DNA from: Dipylidium caninum
Lineage: Eukaryota > Platyhelminthes > Cestoda > Cyclophyllidea > Dipylidiidae
Length of the DNA: 64,000 bases
Assembly (NCBI GenBank): GCA_017562135.1
Contig: QEYB01001437.1
Location: 121,915-185,914, forward strand
Direction of reading: 5' to 3'
The position numbers and the translations under genes were made by a program. A model generated the notes under the pieces. That model was not told the origin of the DNA and made no database searches. It saw only the letters and a list, made by a program, of their open reading frames with translations. Positions 1 to 12,900 of the stretch are shown here, in pieces (the stretch's first letter is position 1; each line of letters opens with the position of its first letter).

Positions 1-979
1 TTTTGGACAAAGAGGGCATCAGAGAGTCATTAGAATATAACAAGGGATAGCGAGAAATCGAGAAAAGAGCACAGTTCGGACTTGGAGTAACTTAGAAATA
101 ATTCTTCCTTTTGGTCAGTTGTAACCACGTTAACAGTTAAACCGAGATTGTATTAAAGCGCCATGAATTATAACCAAAATTTCCACAAATTCTTCTGGCG
201 TTTAGTTGGCTTTCATTCTGTCAAAAATCTTAGTCTACCGCGTGTTAGCCTATTCCTACCCGCTCTGTGATTTAAAAATCCGTAATATTTTATAGGTTAT
301 GCTTTAAAATTTTGGTCAACCATTGTATGAAATCACCTAACTGCAAGTAATGAAGGATCGTTGAGATACGGGGAAGGGACATATGGGATGAAGAATGTTG
401 TGAGAAATATAGACTTTGTATAATCAGGATCCATCCGAACAAAAATGTTATACATATGTATATATAGTCGACTGTTGTTGATAATATTTGCCGCAATAAA
501 AAATTTGCGTGGAGGGACATTGAACGCCTGGCGTGGTACGAAGCATGTTGTGTGCGGAACAATTTTTTAAGATTTCTCTCTCATGTTAATGTTAACCATT
601 TCATTAGTAAGTCGGTAAAGATATTCTCTTATTCTGCCGATAAGGTGAAGAATCACCTAGAGGAATGTAGGCGAATCGGTCCCTTGTTTCGCTTTATCAA
701 TATCTTGACCTAGTCCCTCCACCTCCGATTATACCCAAAATCTTACTCAACGATGAGAAAATTAGAATATACGGTTGCTGACGTTATTTCATTGTTTTGA
801 TTTTACCTTGGGAAATATCACAAAATGCAAATAGCGAGGGATATATACAGACGATTATTTCCCTCTTCCGGCAAGTTGAATGATGATTCCCCTCTAAGGA
901 TAAGTCCTTGATTTGTTTTAAAGCCATCAAACATAAAACTTGATTTTTTTGTAACGCAAAATGTATATATTTTACACAG
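1..979. other. Intron sequence upstream of the first visible AK9 exon
   Basis: No exon, RNA gene or repeat could be supported here. A normal splice acceptor sits at 978-979, so the stretch is most simply the intron before the first visible AK9 exon. The Walker-A exon that should precede that half-domain is not seen, which places the AK9 5' end outside the window. Confidence 0.5.
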
Positions 980-3900
980 ACCATTAAGCTGGGTGATTGA
1001 AGGTTTACCGCCATTGGAAGAGGTCTGGCAAGAATTGAGGAAACGCTCACGCGCCGTCGCGAGGGAGGTCAAATCGCGGCGTCATAATTACGAAACTCTA
1101 CGCAAGTTGGGCGGAGTAACGCGTCAACGAAATATTAGCGGAGAAAAGAGGGGTGAAGAAGACGATGATACAGCGGAGGAAGCTCTAATGGAGGGAGAAG
1201 GGGAGGGCGGAAAAATAGAAACAATAAAGATGTCCATAAAACCCGAAAGACCAGCTAATCCTTACGTGAGCATACTAGATCCTCGGTTGATGAAAGCCCG
1301 TGAGAGAGCTAATGAAGCAGCCACAAGAGTCCTTTCCCCAGACCCTATGCCCTTTTTCGTGTTTAAACTGAAAGATAATCTTCAGGATTATGCACTGATG
1401 ATACATCGTCTCTATGATGTAGGGTTTGGACCACTGGAAGGTGGGTACTGTTGTTTTAAAAAAAATTTCTCCCTTAATCATACCATACTTCCGCCATTTC
1501 AATGAAACGCTCATATCTGTTTAATAGTTGAGGAGAAGATCGTTACTTGAGATCAAAAGTTAGAAGTGAAATTAAAGGATTTTACGTGCATGGGTGAAAT
1601 TATTTAAGTTCCGGAAACCATCTGTTTTTTTGTTCTGTTTGAAAAAGAAGGGAAATTCAGAATGGCACACTACAGTCAATTCATAAGAGTGTGACTTTTT
1701 GGCATCCCTTCACTTACCATGCAGATTGTTACGTTAATACGAATAAACTATCGACCCTGTTGTATTACTTTAGGTTTACCAGCTCTACCTAAAGCCGACA
1801 GCATGGATCTGGGTGCAATTGAGCCCATGTTGACGGGAAGGAACACAGAGCCAGAAATGAGTAGAGGTAAAAGTGAAACCGTACAAGAGGAAGATGAAGC
1901 CGTGACGGAGCCGCCAGAGGATCCCCCAATTCGGGACAAACATTCTATCCTATGCCTCAGCCTGGTCCAGAAGTTGACTGTGTGAGGGACCAGCTAATTA
2001 ATTTTGACAATGCGTGGGAGGTCTCAAAACAGCTTTTGCTTGAAACGTTTACAGCTTATGGGTTTCCAGTTCACGTGCAGGATTTACGCATTCACAATGA
2101 GAAGACTTTGGATGAACTTCTAACGGAAGTGAATAATCACTTGAAAAGTAAGTTAGTAATGTTCAAACACTAAAAGTCTTTGTAGAGTATTGTGATTATG
2201 CGATTATGTCTACAATCCTTTATAAAATCAGTGGTACAAATCGAAAGGTTAAGATGAGGAAGTAGTTCTTCTTTTTCATAAAACCATGAAAACCCTTTAT
2301 TAGAACAATACATACCTCGCAGTCTTAAGAAATCTAAAAACGCCTATTTGCTATTATGTAAGGAGAAACCAGATTATATTTCCTAAAACTTAATGGCATT
2401 TAGACATTTTGAGGTTTTTAATTATATTGGGGATGCCAAGACGCTTGGAAGTGGTGTTGATTAGAACAGTATAAATATGATTAAAGGATCTGCCAACCTG
2501 TTGAATAGCTATGCTGTCTCCATCGAAGCAACACGCATGGTACCCAGTACCCTTAACGAACTGAACTTAACCACTGTATGGGTTCTTACTAACCACTTGA
2601 CTAAATTAAATTAGCGTCATAAGTTCGGTAGTTGCGAGATCAGTAGACACTGGTAGTTACAAATGTAATGGATGTGTCCTGAAATCGAAGATATTAAGTT
2701 TTATCCACATTAAGCCGCCTCGGGAAGTAAAGCAGTAGTTTGAAGGGCCAGATGCCACAGCCTTTGTGTCACTGGACATGTTCGGTAGAAAAAAAACAGT
2801 AGACGATAGGTAATATCATCTTCTTTATTGATAAAAATGTATTAAAAGCGTGATTTCTCACTTGCATAAGATACATTCAACCACTCTAACAAATGTTTCA
2901 TCAATTTTTTGATGCTCCGGTGTACCTCTCAACACTGAAGTAGGCTTATTATCTGCTTTGCATGGAAGCCAGAGTGATACGCTATGGCGATATCTCGACT
3001 ACGATGAAAAATACATAGTATTTACTCCTAAGAAAATAACGCGAAATTTTACCACTAATCAGTCTACAGATTTATTAAAAGATCCACTTATAAAATATCA
3101 GAATTAACTTAGCAATTTGTAGAATCTCTCTGTACTTGACAATTGGAGGCACAATATAGACAGCAAGGAGCTTTACTAGGGTATGAACTTTTTTCGTCAG
3201 GATAGAAATTTAGTTAGCGTAAGTAACGCATTTTTTAATCAAGTGAATCTCCTAATCAATTACAGAATTCATGTCTTGGCGTGATTATGCTTTCGACCAA
3301 GTGTATGCAAATTTTCACCACTATTTACAGTATGGCCATGAAAGATGCAAGTTTATCCTACACTTCAAGGACAAGATTTAGAACTTTCCAATTCTTTTAA
3401 TGGCACGGTATTTTTCCCAATGAAGCAACGTTTGGCATATCAGAATCACGTGCCAAAGACAGAAGACTCTGTCCACTTATGTGTCCCTGATTTTACAGAG
3501 AAAAGTCTGATTAATCTCATTCATTTGGGTAGAACTCTTCGCTTTCCCTGTAAACCAATCCTCGCAAGAGATGTTAGATGAGGATGCCGAGGCTGAGATA
3601 GAAGGATTTGCGAATACTGGTGGTCTAGAGGACAATCCAGCCCTCGTAGACTCTGATGAGGAGGAAAGGGATGAAAGGAGAGAGGAGGAAGAAGCTGAGG
3701 GGGAGGAGGAAAGTGAAGAAGTGGAAGTAGCTGATGAGGTACGGCTATATATTTAATTGATTGAAAAATTCTTAATTACATTTTGGGTGGGTAGTAGAAC
3801 TATTGACTCTGACCGATAAGTCAGCTTAGTTTACCGCCTTTACGTAATTTCGTATATGTGTTTTATTTGATAGTTAAGTTATCGACGAAAACAACCAACT

Positions 3901-6900
3901 ATGTCAAAGAGTTTGCTCTCTTCCTATCGAGTGGGTGAAACCGAATGGCACACTTTGCTAATGACATTTTTAACACTACTTTTGCTTTCCTTTGTTTATT
4001 CGTACTCGTAAAGAATTACTATTGTTCATTTCCATTCTATCAGTGTAAATGAGTGAGATCAACAGCTAGTAAACAGAAAAGGAGATACCTGGGTCTTCCT
4101 AGGATTGTAACTAATTTTCTGGCAAAAAAGGGTTCATTTCCATAAAAAGTTAGTTATTTTGCGCACCCTAAAAGAAATAATTTTGTCAAAGTGCGGTCGT
4201 CAAGGCTGTTCCTCGTTCAGATGTCACATGTTCAGCATCAAAGTGAGACCTTAATAATGACTGGCATGTCAGTTGTGTGGTTGTAAAAATAGTTCTCGGG
4301 CTAGATTAAGAGCTCTCTGCACTAAAATACTGCCATTCTGGCCCACGCGGCTGTCCTTTTAAGATGTTGCATGAAAGTCGGCTAATTGTGAAGGCGAAAC
4401 CTAATATAGTCGAGCACACGTGTGTTTTGGGGCGAATACCGCCAACTCATTGATATCATAAACTTTACCCTTGATCTACGATGCTAGTTGATGCATATGT
4501 GTAACAAATTTGCAATTTGTTCATTCTTAACTTCTATAACTTAACAATGGGCTGCCGAACGAGGAAGTGTAGCAAGGATTCTCTAACAGTTAGTCTAAGA
4601 ATTCAGGAATTATACTTTCGCAGAATCCCACGTCCCTCAATTATCTTACGCTCTGGCATTCTCGAGAGTGAACTTGCAAAGGCTGGACCGAGGCAAGCTA
4701 AAACTGTGAAAACAAAAATTAAAAAAATTTTAACTCATCTTAGGAAAACGAAGAGGAAAGTGAGGAATCGATGGAAGAAGAAGATTCAAGCAGAATTTCT
4801 AGTAGAAAGCTTGGTAGAACAAGTTACTATTGCCCCGTAGCCTATCGTGATTACCATATCCTCAAACCTGGAGACCCGGAATTGGTAGTCACTTACAAAG
4901 GATTGAGTTACTATCTTGGCAATGAAGCTGACTTGAATAAGTTTTTGCATGATCCAGAAAGATATGTGGACAGCAATTATCAGCCGCCCTTAAAGGTGAT
5001 CCTTGGACTATACTTGAATTCATAATAAATTTCGCGGTAAAATATCCTCCAAACAATGAAATCGGCTAAAACTAGGAAACGTAATTACGATGATGTTTCG
5101 CCACTTTAGCCACCTCCGTTACGAATAGTGTTTCTTGGACCACCTGGTACAGGAAAAACACTCCATGGACGCCAAATAGCCAGACAATTCGACTTAATCC
5201 ACGTGAGCTTTGAACAGATGCTTCAAGATGTGATGGTACAAAAACTAAAGCATAGAGTTGGCCCCCAATATGACGATGACAAAGTCATTCCGGTTATAGT
5301 GATGCCTGAGTAAGTATCATTAAAGTGCTGTCAATGATTCCAAATTTATCCTCACGATTTTTCGCAACCAAATTGCTCTAAAAATTAGTGATTTGGAGAA
5401 AGGTTAGTTACGGTAGATTTGTGTGTGGGGGACTTTCTGTTTTACTAAATTGGTTCCATAGTCAGTGTCTATAATAATGGATATAACACATATTTATCAT
5501 CGGCGCCGACGAGGTCGAAACATGACTTCGTGGTAAGTGCACAACAAGTGAACCTTCACATCCTTGTGATATTAGATACTGTTTATCAGCACTGTCAATG
5601 TAAGTGACAGGTTAAATAAAAATGTTTCCAATGATGGTTATGCTGTCGATCCACGGCGTAGTTGTGTTTAAGACCTATTAATAATTGATGAAATATGCCT
5701 GTCAGGTGGTAGTTATGCACAATTCATACCTCCCACTAGTCGTAAAATTTTCTTTGTAAGTGTATTAACGCCGTTTTATTTACATAACTGAAAAGAGTAA
5801 TTAATAGTTTCTGGGAGATAATTTATTTATTATTCGTCCTAGCCTTGAAGCAGCCGTGGCCAGAGCGCTTTGGGAACCGAAGAATCCCGAGACTGGAACT
5901 CATACGAGAGAAGATGAAATATCAGCACCTAAGGGCGATATTTTGGAAGAAGGTGAAACTCGTGCTGAAGAAGATGTGCTTTCTCTCCATGAACTTGCGA
6001 TTCGTGAGTACCTGGAAAACGATGAAGCTCTTCCGGAATCATCACTAAATCTCTTACTGCCGAGATTATGGCAAGAAGAACCATACCGCTCCAAGGGTAT
6101 CATTCTAGAGGGTTTTCCACGGTCTGCAGACGATTTAACCTACATGCTAGAGTCCAATCTGTACTTCGATTTTGCTGTGGTGATGAATGCCGAGGCGGAA
6201 GATGTAGTTCCCCGCCTTTTGCCTGCAAGATTGGCGAAGTGGAAGGTAAAGATGTCAAAAATTGAGGCGAATAGGAGAATTGCAGCCGACTGGAAGACAA
6301 GAAAGCGAAAGCGAATAAAGGAAGAAAGGCGGAAGATGATTCTTCAGGCTCTAACAGACAAGCGAATGGTGAGATATTTACTTGCTGTATTTAGGGCCAT
6401 GGACGTATACCCTGGCGATCAGGAAACTGTCCACCCTTTGGTAATTAATATGAGTATGCAGTCGTTTGTTCGACTACATCACACTAGGCGTACTCTTTTA
6501 ACATCATATGACCACTACTTGTATAAAACAAAGGTGTCCACTTCCAAAGTCAAGCACCTAATGATGCCAGGAACTCGGTATTCTTAGTCAGTCTTGTCGC
6601 TATGGCGAATGTCGCATCACATAAATGAGGTTTCACAAATTTAGCATGATGAGTGTTACTTAAATTAAAAATCACTTCCGCCATCACATTCTAATTAGAC
6701 GATAGAGGCTAATGTCAAAAATTTTTGCAAAATGTAAACAGTAATTTGCGGAAAATTTTTTTGCCAGGAAATAAGAATATCCCTCTGGACTTTCCCCTAA
6801 ATCTCGTTGATCCACACTGCAATGGGATGAGGATAAACGATCTGAGAGAGCCATATAAGTTATATAAGGTAGCCTTGAGCAACAGAAACATTTCACTCCG

Positions 6901-9900
6901 ATCCTATTTTTTGTACCCCTAATTTTTGTAATTAATATAAATGAGTGGTAGGCACTACAAGGATTCGAATCTGATACTTCCGTTGTTCAGTGTCCGTACT
7001 TAAGAAAAACAGCCAGTTCTACCTATTAATTCTCCTGTAATGCCAGATCGTGTTAAGTGATTTGTGGTATTTTTAACCAACAAGAGATAAGGGCTCCTAA
7101 TTGTAGCTAGGGGATTGTGGTCACTAATGAGCTCTGGAAACAACTCATTTTCTTATGCACTAACTAAGTCTACCTGGGAAATCCTCCTCATCTTGATACG
7201 CGCAGTGCCAAATCTAACAAACTAACATGGCTTTAATGTTGTTCATGATTGTATTTTTTCCACAAATATCTCCGAATCGTTTTTGCGCTTCAGAACGCTA
7301 ATAACAAGAATGAAGGTGGTGTGGTGAAATGTGATAAGTACGCTACTGATTAACTAATCGGCTGCATTCTCTCTCATCTTTCAACTTAGTGGTTTTTTGT
7401 TCTTGTGTTTGTATCGTCAAAAATAAAGTGGCTGTATTAATTAGCCCGTTAGCGGAGTAATGCCACTGGTATTGAAACGCACCTATAGGTATTAATTAGG
7501 TGTGCCGCACAACATTCAAGTTATTACTAATTTACATCAAAAGTGAGTGTGTAAAAGTCTGAGGTGAGGGATTGAGATAAAGCTGATACAAGTTTTAATG
7601 TGATCCATCAAAAGAAGAGTAGGAAAGGGTTACGTCAAGTAGGAAACTATGGACAAACTGACCAAAATAAACAGCCTAATATCCCTGAAACGACTAATAA
7701 TAAAAGTTAACAGTACTGTTTGTGTTTATGGTTAAAAGACAACAATAGTTCTGCTTAGTACATAGTTCAAATAAGCCATGTCAACTTGAAATGCTTAACT
7801 CTGCTCTATTCAGCCTGACTATGCAATCATGTGCCAGAGCAAACAATAGTAAAGTGGAAAAATGTCACTTTCACATCCCCGAATAGTTTGCGAGTTTCGA
7901 CAGTTTTCGTAGTGTATACCAAGATTTAACCTTTCCATTTAGTTAAAATTTTGTGGCTTTACTCGACATGCCCCGCTCTAAATTTTACAGGGCCGAAGCG
8001 AGATGTATGCGAAGTTCCTTTAAGATTTAACATGTAAGATAATTAATTAATGAAAAATATTCGAGCTTAAGATGGTGACCAAATGGAAGTTACTTTACAC
8101 ACATTAAGTGGTTTCCCATGGAAGACCTAACTGCTTGATTTCTCCCTGGCCCCTTTTTTCTAGATGCGACAATCGAGCGGCGACGCTTTAATAGAAACAG
8201 AGGACACGGAGATGGAAACAGATGCAGAAGCGAACATTTCCCAGATGCTCGAAGAAGAGGTACCCGTAGGTGGATATTTGTATAATGTCAAAATTAATCA
8301 GCGAAGTTCATTTCTTCCTTTACTTTTCCATGTTTAGAAAAAAAAATGAAAACAAACACTTCGTATTTCCCAAGTGTTAAAAATTAGGGAAACAGCCGGA
8401 TGTTGTTATGAAAATAGTAAAATAGGATATAAGGATTAAAATGAATTACTAAACTTTAATATTATTGATTACAAAGGTTCATCGTACTGCTTACATCCCC
8501 CTGTTTTGGCATTAGTTACCCATTAATCCGAGAATCTCGTTATTCTCGCGCTTTAATTCGGTTTAACCATTTCATAAGGATTTGCGTTTGCATCAGTCTT
8601 GATAAATTACAGGCACTCAGCATAAAAGTCCATCGGAAAGTTAAACTCATTTTTGTGATCACAATTTTTCCTTAGTTAAAGCAAAATCAAGCCCTTCTTG
8701 AACCAAAAGATAACTCGAGTCGAAAAGTAAATTATTTACGGAAAGGTCGTAAGGAAAGGGGCATGTTATGAATCCTGAGAACTTAACCCTTCCACCTCTG
8801 AACTAAGTTTGACTGTGAAAAAGTGGATGTTGTGCATTAGGTGGCACATTCGAGGATCTATGCATTATGAGCATCTATAACCAAATGAAAAGCTCAATTC
8901 GGAAAAATGTTATCTGCTACTGGATAGTTCAAAGAAGCAAGAAAAGAGGTTGCCGATTTATAATGGGAAGGATATAATACTGCGCCATGATAATGTCGGA
9001 CCACATACTACTTTGGGGACTCTTTGAAAATTGCAGTACCGTGCTGCGAAATTCTGTTGCATCCGCCTTATTCTCCGGACTTAGCACACTTTTACCACCA
9101 TGTAGTTCATTTTACTGCATTTAAAGTCGATATACTTTTCAAAAAGGGACATGTAAACTGCACTTACGGCGGCAAGAAGTCATTTGTGTGGTCTGTAAAG
9201 TTTATTGCCTGTAAAAGAGATGCATTTTGTTTTACTCCCAAAATAGACATAATGGGTGGTTTTCCCAAACCAGCATAGAATGGACAGTTAAGGCAATTGT
9301 AACAAAACATATATAAAAATGTATAAGAAAACCGCAATCAGTGTTGAAATCGTGTATTATTTAATGTTGGCTTCTATTTACCTTGAAGTTCCAGTAGAAC
9401 TAGAAAACCACCCTCTACATGCCTTCTAGGAAGACGAAGAAAATATGGAGATAGGGGAGGAAGAGACCGAGGCAGATGCTATAAATCGCATCGAAGAACA
9501 TATTAATGACCGCGTTGAATTCTCAAATGCGAACGCTGAGGAGCTCATTGATTCCCTCAGGGAATCAAAAATTCCTCATTTCTCAATTCGTGCGGATGAT
9601 CAATTGACTCGTGTTCGTTACCGCCTAGTTAAGGTAAAGTACCTCGGTTCACTGTTTATAATACTCTGGCGGTCGCGATGTTCTTCCCCTTTAAGCTAAA
9701 GCTGAGCGGTGTGGTTGTCTCTTATGATAGTTGAATTTCTTAATAGAATTATAATAGAGAGCCGAAGATTCTTATTTTGACTTCTCTAAAACCACCCTTC
9801 ATTCCACGTCTTTCACAAGTCTGTTAGGCCAAAGCAGTAACTTATGTGTTTTGGTACAGATATGTGGATATGGTTGAGAATTAGATTTTCAATAATAGTG

Positions 9901-12900
9901 GTCTCAGAATCGCAAAATCTAGACTTGCCAGGATGCCTGCAGTCCTAACGCACGATGCACATTCTCTTTAGCCAAGTTACTTTGGTTAGGATCGTAGTGA
10001 CTGCCATTTGAGAAGGGTATGGCATAAAAAATAACGAGTGTATATATAAGTCTAACTAAATGCTTATTATTTGAGTCATTGGTGCTATCAAAACATTTTT
10101 AGACTATTATGACAAGTGATACTTTCCCTTGAGTGACAAGTAGTTCTTTTACTGCTTAGAAAATCAAAAATTATATCCTCAACCGCGAGGCGATATTTGA
10201 GCGGATTTATCCGATTACTCTAGAAGATGCGGAAAATCTTGTAGCAAGTGGATTTAAACACATCTCCCCATTTGGTCGCTTCTGCCCCGTCTCATGGAGT
10301 CGTATAACTGCAGCCCGTCTCCCACCATTAAATCCGACGCCTATATTAAGATATTCTCGGTTAAACAGCAAAATTCTTGAACCTAAACTTGGTGATGAAA
10401 TTGACCCATTAGTTAGATCCAAGAAAAACAAGAGGTTCGGCAGCGCTGCGGTGAAAACTTGCTGCGCAGTGTTTAGGGAATGTGTATACTGGTTTAATTC
10501 AGAGACAGAAAGAAAGGTGTTCATCAACAATCCGATTGCGGTGATTAGATCGGCAGGAGATCATACTAGAAGCTTTCTCATCAACCCCTTCAAATGGCCG
10601 TCCTCGGTGGACCCTCTTCAGAAAGAGCGTTCAGTGAGTATGCGAAATTGTTGCATTTTATTTGTTGTGCGCACAACCAATAACTACACAAAGGGCGATT
10701 TGTTTGTATAATTTTCGTAAGTAAACCATTCGACAATTCATATTGCCCAACAGATTAATCAGGTAGCCTAATATCGTGACTAACCCTGGTATCGCATGAC
10801 GTACGCATGCAATGCATGTGGTCTAGTTAAATTAAGTTTAGGAATTCAACCAAAATAGTATAAAGAATATGAGAAAAAATCCTCTTGTTATTTGGGTCAA
10901 GTGAATAAACCGATCGGACTCATGACTAAATAAAAAAGGTTGCTTTTTCTATTTTAGTATCAAAACGTCTCGCCAATGAATTGCATTTGCCTTACGTGAC
11001 CAAGGAAATGGCAGTGCAGTGGTTACTCACATGCGTCTCTCAGAGCTGGACTACTTTAGCAAGACAGATTCGTGAGGCTATCGTGAGTGGGAAGGCTATT
11101 TCGGACTATCTAGTTACCAGTGCGCTCAAGGTTGCTCTTCTTGCCCCTCATATCCAGAGCAGAGGGTGAGTAAAATTATCTTACTCTTGTTTTTTTTGAA
11201 ATTGAGTCCACTTAACACAAACATATTTGTATTTAGATATATTTTGAACAATTATCCAATTACAGCTACACAAGCCCAATGCATGTATGGCTTGTCCATT
11301 CGTCCAATTCTTATTCTAGAATTACAAAGCAAACATTGCAACCACCAGTACGTTCAGATAATGAATTCATCTTCCGCCTTCTATTCAACTTCCGCTATAG
11401 GTTAATCAGAGATTTAATAGGTCATTGAGTTCCCGCAGCTAGTATTGCTCATTATTCAAGTTAATCCGTTGATAGAATTCTAAAACTTCTATCCATTTTG
11501 TTTCTCATCCTATTAGAGATAAAGTTGGTCTTATTTTCTTATGTTAGAATCTAATCATTTGATATAGTTAAGGGAAAAGAAGAGCCGCCTTACAACTTAG
11601 TTAAGTGAAAGCTTGGATTTCACGTATGTTTTGACTTCAGTAAGAAACATCTAAACTCCTTTTATCTTCATGACTGTAATCCACTGTCAAGCACGGTAAC
11701 TAAGCTGTATTTGTCGGTGATGAAAACAAAATAATTGCGCGCCATTGATTTTCAATACTTTTGAGTATGAGTTTTGAAGAAGTTAAACCGACCACTTGAT
11801 ACCCATAATAATTGGCAAACCGCGAAAAATTTTAAATTTAGTAATTAATGCTAAGCTGCCTTATATATTCGGAATTTGCCGTCAAAAATTTATATCTGAA
11901 CTCATAAAAGTTATTTTCAATCTACAGTTCTATCGAAGTAAGTTGGTTCGATAATTGGAATAATCAAGAACCTCCTGACTGTCCCTTCCTCCGAGTATGG
12001 CTTAATATACGAGCTCGCCGCGGTAGATCGTAAGTTCCACTTGTTATTCCTTTCCGGGCTCATAGAGACGGTTAGGTAACATAAGCTTAAATTAATAAGT
12101 TAACTTATTTTTCCGTCGGCCCTTCGAGACAAAAATTAAGAAATTTGGGTAAAGTTCTTGTCATTCATTTGAATCTTTCAGCCTCGGTATCGGTTTAGGT
12201 GGACTGGGAAACGATGCGGGCGCTCTCAGCGGTGCTGGTGCCGAAGAAGGCGTAACAGGAGGAGACATAGGCAGAAGGAGCCCAGGAGGAGTGGAAGAAA
12301 GGGAAGCTGACGGAGGAGGATATGATGTTGGTGGTCTTGGAAGAGATGGTGCTGGCGGTCTTGAAGGATACGGTGGAGTGGATGTTTCAGAATTCAGCGG
12401 GAGAAATAGAAGAGAACGGGACAGACTTAGAGACGGTAAAAATGTATCAGACAATGAAAAGGATGCAGATGAGTTAAGTTACAATAAAAAGCGAAGAGAC
12501 GAAAAAATTGGATCCGGGCACGGATGGGATGATGACGCGGCTGGTGGAGGACAGTCCGGTAGAAGACGCAGAAAGACAGGTGAAAGAGACGGTTATGATG
12601 GTGATCCTGATGAAGGTGATGAAGGCAAAGGTATAGAAAGAGTTGAAAGTTCTAGTGATGACAGTAAAAAGGAAGGTAAACGAGGTCGAAAAAAACAAAA
12701 GAAGGGTAGCAGACTTAGGAGGAAAAGTTGGAGTACTCTTTCAGATGAAGAAGAGGACAGCCACTTAGGAAGTAGGAGGCGGCATGGACGTAGAAGAAGT
12801 CATGGAAGTGATTATTCGGAGGACTCGAAGCAACACGCAAGAAATGCTGGAAGAAGGAAGCATCGTCGTAGTAAGTACGATGATTCTGACGATGATGAGG

